Notes under the pieces: model-generated | The model's database searches: none | Seen by the model: the letters and a program-made list of their open reading frames with translations, nothing else | What the model was told of the DNA's origin: nothing | Position numbers and translations under genes: made by a program | Shown here: positions 60,135 through 64,000 of the stretch, one piece after another | How the letters are laid out: the number at the start of each line of letters is the position of its first letter | Numbering within the stretch: position 1 is the first letter of the stretch | NCBI RefSeq assembly: GCF_023278045.1 | Contig: NZ_CP056783.1 | Span: 806,001-870,000, forward strand | Reading direction: 5' to 3' | Length of the DNA stretch: 64,000 nucleotides | DNA from: Flavobacterium sp. K5-23 | Lineage (GTDB): Bacteria; Bacteroidota; Bacteroidia; Flavobacteriales; Flavobacteriaceae

Positions 60135-60482
60135 TTATTTTGAAAATTTATTTTTTAATTCTTTTTCGGTACTAACAATAACATAAGCAACTGAAATTAT
60201 TATGGCAATTAAACCTCCTATTGTAAATATTTCTTTTTCCAAGATAATTCTTGAACCTATTATTGAAAATAAAATCAAAAACACCCCTGCTTGAATTAGT
60301 TTTACTGAAGAGTACTTTTGTGAGTATTTCCATTTCTCAGGGGAACTCATAGAATTTGAAGTTCTGTATCCGTAAAGGTAATTTATCTTTTTTGGCGGAA
60401 AGAAATACGTTATAATTCCTGCGATCAAAAATATTATCCCCGAAACAATGGCGGGATTGATATATTCGTTAATTGTTTCCAT
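60135..60482 (-). CDS. SdpI family membrane protein
   Basis: 115 residues with three hydrophobic helices (about 10-28, 60-78, 86-106). The NYLYGYRTSNSMSS segment followed by W-KYSQKYSS is the SdpI/YhfL family signature. In Bacillus, SdpI protects against the SdpC toxin and also signals. No toxin gene is seen here, so a general membrane role is as likely. It lies 2 bases behind the anchor-protein gene and touches the GH3 gene. Confidence 0.82.
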   Translation of the reverse strand: METINEYINPAIVSGIIFLIAGIITYFFPPKKINYLYGYRTSNSMSSPEKWKYSQKYSSVKLIQAGVFLILFSIIGSRIILEKEIFTIGGLIAIIISVAYVIVSTEKELKNKFSK

Positions 60483-60484
60483 CC

Positions 60485-60976
60485 TTATTTTTTATTGCTT
60501 TTTTTATCTTTCTTGACTTCTTTATCGACTTCTTTCCTTAATTCCAGTTCTTCCTCTGAAGGGGTTAATTTCCCGTGAGGAACCACTTCTTCTGTAGAGG
60601 CCATTATGGAATCTTTATTGAATTTTGCATATTCTAATTCTCCATTTAGCACTTTTTGAATGGATTGAATATAGGCTTCGTTTTTCTTTAAAGCTAACGT
60701 TAAAGAATCTGATTTTAAAGCTAATACTGTAGCGTCTTTTTTTAATTTAGAGGAAGAATAACCCGGTATAAACTCTCTTAGAGGTGTAAAAGCAATAATT
60801 AAAGTGGTGATTGAAATTAGAATAATAGCCCCTATTGACGCTACCACAAATACGTTCATCATTGTCAGTTTTAAAGAAAAAGTTTCTTCAAAAGTATCTT
60901 CATTAAGTATTATTAAACGCCTTTTGTTGAATAGATTTTCCTTGAGTTTTTTTCTTTTTAATCTTTTCTCGGACAT
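60485..60976 (-). CDS. Membrane-anchored protein resembling the N-terminus of an M23 peptidase, without LytM domain
   Basis: 163 residues. A basic cytoplasmic tail (KRKKLKENLFNKRRLIIL), one membrane helix (41-63) and the segment TPLREFIPGY (64-73) match the anchor region of Bacteroidota M23 metallopeptidases, in my recollection. A short coiled coil (76-115) follows, then a charged tail ending KEVKKDKKSNKK. The catalytic LytM domain is absent. The end is clean, so it is either a stand-alone family or a truncated relative. Confidence 0.6.
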   Translation of the reverse strand: MSEKRLKRKKLKENLFNKRRLIILNEDTFEETFSLKLTMMNVFVVASIGAIILISITTLIIAFTPLREFIPGYSSSKLKKDATVLALKSDSLTLALKKNEAYIQSIQKVLNGELEYAKFNKDSIMASTEEVVPHGKLTPSEEELELRKEVDKEVKKDKKSNKK

Positions 60977-61136
60977 AAAATTTGATTATTTAACAAATAT
61001 AACAATTTAACTTAATAATTGTATCGGCTGGCCTATATCCCTTTTAATCTATTGATTGAAATTGTTTTAATATTTATTTAACTTTATTGAAACCAAATAA
61101 TTGCCTATAAATAGAATCTTATTAAGTTATTCTTTT

Positions 61137-61144
61137 TACCTTTG
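61137..61144 (+). promoter_or_regulatory. Putative -7 box for tatA
   Basis: TACCTTTG matches TAnnTTTG, 24 bases before the tatA start at 61169. No TTG is at the right distance. Confidence 0.4.
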
Positions 61145-61168
61145 TACCTTATTCTAAAAATTAGAAAG

Positions 61169-61375
61169 ATGAATTTTTTAACTATAACATTAGCTCTAAT
61201 GCCCGGCGGATCAGAGTGGATATTAATTATTGCAGTTGTTTTATTACTTTTTGGAGGTAAAAAAATTCCAGAATTAATGAAAGGATTGGGAAGCGGAATT
61301 AAAGAATTTAAAAATGCCGCCAAAACTGAAGAGTCAGCTGATAAAAAAGAAGAAAGCGAAAGCGAAAAAAAATAA
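61169..61375 (+). CDS. tatA: Twin-arginine translocase subunit TatA
   Basis: 68 residues from [10 protein letters not shown] (ATG at 61169); an upstream Met would lie inside the promoter. One N-terminal membrane helix ([19 protein letters not shown]) ends in the [21 protein letters not shown] hinge and amphipathic helix, followed by an acidic and lysine-rich tail. It forms the channel-like part of the Tat system that exports folded proteins. tatC is not in the window. A strong terminator follows directly. Confidence 0.93.
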   Translation: MNFLTITLALMPGGSEWILIIAVVLLLFGGKKIPELMKGLGSGIKEFKNAAKTEESADKKEESESEKK

Positions 61376-61380
61376 AAAAA

Positions 61381-61405
61381 GTCCCGAAATTTCGGGACTT
61401 TTTTT
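61381..61405. terminator. Bidirectional terminator between tatA and tex
   Basis: GTCCCGAAA (61381-61389) and TTTCGGGAC (61390-61398) form a perfect palindrome, preceded by seven A and followed by seven T. It lies 5 bases behind the tatA stop and 7 bases from the tex stop, between convergent genes. Confidence 0.92.
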
Positions 61406-61411
61406 ATAGGT

Positions 61412-63535
61412 TTAAATTATCATCGTCAACTGAATTCGTTTTCGATCCTCATCCACTTCCGTGACTTTTACCTGAACGTGTTGGTGTAACTTCACCACTT
61501 CGTTTACGTCGCTTACAAAACCTGCTTTTAGCTGTGAGATGTGAACCAAACCACTTTCTTTCACTCCGATATCCACAAAACAACCAAAATTAGTGATGTT
61601 ATTCACAATCCCCGGCAAAATCATTCCTGATTTTACGTCTTTTATCGTTTTTACGTTGGGATCAAATTCAAATACTTTGGCTGATTTTCTTGGATCCAAT
61701 CCCGGTTTTTCCAGTTCTTTAATAATATCTTTCAATCCCAATAAACCAATTTCTGCAGTGATGTAATTCTCCGGTTTTATCAAAGCCGTTTTTTCTTTAT
61801 TGGCAATCAAATCATTGACGGTTAATTTTAAATCTTTAGCCATTTTCTCCACAATTCCATACGCTTCAGGATGTACGGCTGAATTATCCAAAGGATTTTT
61901 CGCATTAGCTATTCGAATAAAAGCAACCCCTTGTTGATAGGCTTTTTCTCCAAGTCTTGGTACTTTTTTTAATTGTTTTCTATTTTCAAAAGGACCGTTT
62001 TCTGAGCGATAATTAACAATGTTTTCGGCCAGCTTCTCTCCTATTCCACTCACATAACTCAACAAATGTTTACTTGCGGTGTTGATGTTTATCCCTACCG
62101 AATTTACGCAACGAATTACCGTATTATCCAGTTCTTCTTTCAGTTTGGTTTGGTCAACATCGTGTTGGTATTGGCCTACGCCAATGGCTTTCGGGTCGAT
62201 TTTAACCAATTCGGCCAAAGGATCACTCAATCGTCTCCCAATAGATACTGATCCACGAACGGTTACATCATAATCCGGAAACTCCTCACGGGCAATTTTA
62301 GAAGCTGAATAAACCGAAGCTCCAGCCTCGGAAACGATGAAAACTTGCACGGGTTTGTCAAAAGCTATTTTCTTGATAAAGAATTCGGTTTCTCTTGAAG
62401 CGGTTCCGTTTCCTATTGAAATAGCATCTATTTTATACGAATTCACCATCGAACGGATTTTTTTCATCGCCATTGCCTCCTCTTTTTGAGGAGCGTGTGG
62501 ATATATGGTTTCGTTGTACAACAAATCCCCTTTTTCATCCAAACAAACGATTTTACAACCCGATCTAAAACCAGGATCAATAGCCAAAATTCTTTTTTCT
62601 CCTAATGGCGGCGCTAATAAAAGTTGTCCCAGATTATTGGCGAAAACCTGAATCGAATTGGCATCCGCTTTTGCTTTGGCTTCTTGCAAAGCTTCATTGG
62701 AAATTGCTGGATTCAGCAATCTTTTATAACTGTCTTCAATGGCCAGTTGAACGTGTGGCGTGGTTTTATTTTGACCTTTTAAAACTAATTCGTCTATAAT
62801 TGAATAGGCATCATCAATGTCAACTTCGACTTTAAATTTAATAAAACCTTCGTTTTCAGCACGAAGCATCGCTAATAATCGGTGAGATGGCGCTTTAGTC
62901 AACGGTTCTGACCAATCAAAATATTGATTGAATTTTTGTGCTCCTTCTTCGTCTTTTTTAGTTTTTACAACCTTAGTGGTTATGGTAGCTTTTCGTTCGA
63001 ATAAACGTCTTAATTGTTTTCGAACATAGATGTTTTCATTAATCCATTCGGCAATAATATCACGCGCCCCTTGCAAAGCCGCTTCTTCATTTTCTACATT
63101 TTCATTCAAATATTGAGTGGAAATAAAATCGACATCATCATTATTTTGCGCCATAATGATTTTAGCTAAAGGCTCTAATCCTTTCTCGCGTGCCATATCG
63201 GCTTTTGTTTTTTTCTTCTTTTTATAAGGAAGGTAGAAATCCTCCAGTTCCTGTAAATCAAAACTTTTATCAATTTTAGCAAATAAACCTTCGTTCATAG
63301 CGCCTTGCTCTGTAATCGATTTTAAAATCGCTTCTTTGCGTTTTACTATAACTTCATATTCTTTTTGAAGTTTGGCTATATTTTCAATCTGCACTTCATC
63401 AAGATTTCCGGTTGTATCTTTTCGATAACGGGAAATAAAGGGAATGGTACAGTCTTCTTGTAAAAGCGCTACCGTTTTTTGAATATTAATCGCTGCCGTA
63501 GCAACAATTTTTGAGATGAATTGTATGTTAGTCAT
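61412..63535 (-). CDS. tex: Tex family RNA-binding transcription accessory protein
   Basis: 707 residues. Domain order fits Tex: helical N-terminal part with PFISRYRKDTTGNLDE (33-48), a YqgF-like nuclease fold (ILAIDPGFRSGCKIV), helix-hairpin-helix units (VNSVGININTASKHLLSYVS, then KKVPRLGEKAYQQG) and a C-terminal S1 domain (GMILPGIVNNITNFGCFVDI). Tex proteins bind nucleic acids and influence transcription and stress tolerance. It is monocistronic, opposite to DUF1294, and ends at the tatA terminator. Confidence 0.95.
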   Translation of the reverse strand: MTNIQFISKIVATAAINIQKTVALLQEDCTIPFISRYRKDTTGNLDEVQIENIAKLQKEYEVIVKRKEAILKSITEQGAMNEGLFAKIDKSFDLQELEDFYLPYKKKKKTKADMAREKGLEPLAKIIMAQNNDDVDFISTQYLNENVENEEAALQGARDIIAEWINENIYVRKQLRRLFERKATITTKVVKTKKDEEGAQKFNQYFDWSEPLTKAPSHRLLAMLRAENEGFIKFKVEVDIDDAYSIIDELVLKGQNKTTPHVQLAIEDSYKRLLNPAISNEALQEAKAKADANSIQVFANNLGQLLLAPPLGEKRILAIDPGFRSGCKIVCLDEKGDLLYNETIYPHAPQKEEAMAMKKIRSMVNSYKIDAISIGNGTASRETEFFIKKIAFDKPVQVFIVSEAGASVYSASKIAREEFPDYDVTVRGSVSIGRRLSDPLAELVKIDPKAIGVGQYQHDVDQTKLKEELDNTVIRCVNSVGININTASKHLLSYVSGIGEKLAENIVNYRSENGPFENRKQLKKVPRLGEKAYQQGVAFIRIANAKNPLDNSAVHPEAYGIVEKMAKDLKLTVNDLIANKEKTALIKPENYITAEIGLLGLKDIIKELEKPGLDPRKSAKVFEFDPNVKTIKDVKSGMILPGIVNNITNFGCFVDIGVKESGLVHISQLKAGFVSDVNEVVKLHQHVQVKVTEVDEDRKRIQLTMII

Positions 63536-63563
63536 TTTACTTTTTTTCGAACAGCTAAAATAA

Positions 63564-63571
63564 TATCTTTG
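63564..63571 (+). promoter_or_regulatory. Putative -7 box for the DUF1294 gene
   Basis: TATCTTTG matches TAnnTTTG, 18 bases before the ATG at 63590. No -33 TTG is visible at the right distance. Confidence 0.4.
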
Positions 63572-63589
63572 AACCTTAAATTGAGTTAA

Positions 63590-63853
63590 ATGACTGTTTT
63601 ATTCTACTGTATTTTGATTATAAATAGTTTTGCCTTTGTATTAACCGGTTATGATAAGCGACTGGCAATAAAAAATAAAAGAAGAGTATCTGAGAAAACG
63701 CTTTTAAGTATTGTGGCTTTCGGAGGTACTGTTGGAGCCGGAATTGCAATGGGACTTTTTAGACATAAAACAGCTAAAAGATCTTTTTTATTTAAGTATT
63801 TCGGAATCCTGTTAATTCAAGTTTTGTTACTTTATTATTATTGTAAGCTCTAA
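63590..63853 (+). CDS. DUF1294 small membrane protein
   Basis: 87 residues with three hydrophobic segments (3-19, 38-55, 68-85). The pattern YDKRLAIKNKRRVSEKTLL followed by GGTVGAGIAMGLFRHKTAK is the DUF1294 signature, including the conserved RHKT. The function is unknown. In other bacteria the domain can be fused to a cold-shock domain; here it stands alone. It has its own promoter box, diverging from tex. Confidence 0.85.
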   Translation: MTVLFYCILIINSFAFVLTGYDKRLAIKNKRRVSEKTLLSIVAFGGTVGAGIAMGLFRHKTAKRSFLFKYFGILLIQVLLLYYYCKL

Positions 63854-63866
63854 AATAAAAATAAAA

Positions 63867-63890
63867 AAGCCGAATTTAAAAATTCGGCTT
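63867..63890. terminator. Terminator between DUF1294 and rpiB
   Basis: AAGCCGAATTT (63867-63877) pairs with AAATTCGGCTT (63880-63890). The T run is strong on the minus strand (behind rpiB) and weak on the plus strand, so it mainly serves rpiB. Confidence 0.75.
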
Positions 63891-63932
63891 GATTAATATT
63901 ATAAGGTGCTAAGCACCCAAAAAAATTTATCG

Positions 63933-64000
63933 TTAACAATAAATCTTATCAATTCTATTTTGATGTCTTCCTCCTTCAAAATTAGTATCTAAAAAAGTCT
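63933..64000 (-). CDS. rpiB: Ribose-5-phosphate isomerase B, C-terminal end (partial)
   Basis: The frame enters from the right edge on the minus strand. The visible C-terminus is TFLDTNFEGGRHQNRIDKI plus YC and a stop at 63933-63935. FEGGRHxxRxxKI is the standard end of RpiB, which interconverts ribulose-5-phosphate and ribose-5-phosphate in the pentose phosphate pathway. Only the last 21 residues are in the window. The terminator at 63867-63890 follows. Confidence 0.85.
   Translation of the reverse strand, partial: TFLDTNFEGGRHQNRIDKIYC

Noticed and set aside
60135-60482. SdpI as immunity gene of a toxin system
   Set aside because: No SdpC-like toxin or processing gene is nearby; the gene lies between an anchor protein and GH3.
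1-64000. CRISPR array, prophage, insertion sequence or rRNA
   Set aside because: No regularly spaced repeats, phage structural genes, transposases or rRNA sequence were found on either strand.

Overview
The window looks like a chromosomal segment of a Flavobacterium or a close relative (Bacteroidota, Flavobacteriaceae). The reasons are its AT-rich coding sequence, the near absence of Shine-Dalgarno sites, many copies of the Bacteroidota -7 promoter box TAnnTTTG, a SprE/PorW gliding and type IX secretion lipoprotein, a DUF5687-type ABC permease, and an ATP synthase operon without the beta and epsilon genes. Protein families were named from recognised motifs, not from database searches.

Layout. 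0-1.3 kb: the end of a restriction-modification locus (tail of a probable C5-cytosine methylase plus an MvaI/BcnI-type endonuclease). 1.5-9 kb: hflX, an atypical MsrA, an FKBP lipoprotein and a TonB-dependent receptor/DUF5689 lipoprotein pair. 9-13 kb: rseP, then two identical tRNA-Asn genes in duplicated transcription units, with a PQQ-type sugar dehydrogenase between them. 13-17.4 kb: a TPR sensor kinase, an unrecognised lipoprotein and a polysaccharide deacetylase. 17.4-25.5 kb: a conserved-looking envelope block (EnvC-like, DUF4292, TPR, nucleotidyltransferase, dut, flippase, lipoprotein, GNAT). 25.8-34.8 kb: the ATP synthase operon (atpB-E-F-H-A-G with AtpZ and an AtpI-like protein), preceded by bactofilin and sprE. 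34.8-38.9 kb: a PadR-led ABC cassette with two related membrane proteins. 39-45.4 kb: housekeeping genes (ferredoxin reductase, GT9/DUF4254, upp, DUF6427, DUF6341, purD). 45.4-60.1 kb: an exopolysaccharide or O-antigen locus (CapK-like ligase, GT2, priming sugar transferase, UDP-glucuronate decarboxylase, two GT4 enzymes, O-antigen ligase, Wzy-like protein, Wzx flippase, Wzz) that runs directly into a phosphorylase-like DUF protein and a GH3-family enzyme. 60-64 kb: SdpI, an M23-type anchor without peptidase domain, tatA, tex, DUF1294 and the end of rpiB.

How the genes fit together. The 46-57 kb genes form a nearly complete Wzx/Wzy-type route: priming transferase, glycosyltransferases, flippase, polymerase/ligase and chain-length control. 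The envelope block at 17-25 kb and the SprE/bactofilin genes serve cell-wall and surface functions. Several spacers hold structured elements: two copies of one flanked stem-loop family, two copies of a second palindromic family, and hairpins between ATP synthase genes, one placed directly behind atpE.

No CRISPR array, rRNA gene, transposase or prophage was seen. Nothing qualifies as a clearly new defence or mobile system. The best candidates for new biology are the PadR/membrane-protein/ABC cassette, the phosphorylase-like DUF protein beside the GH3 enzyme, the covarying repeat elements, the atpE-proximal hairpin, the two-domain restriction enzyme and the MsrA variant.
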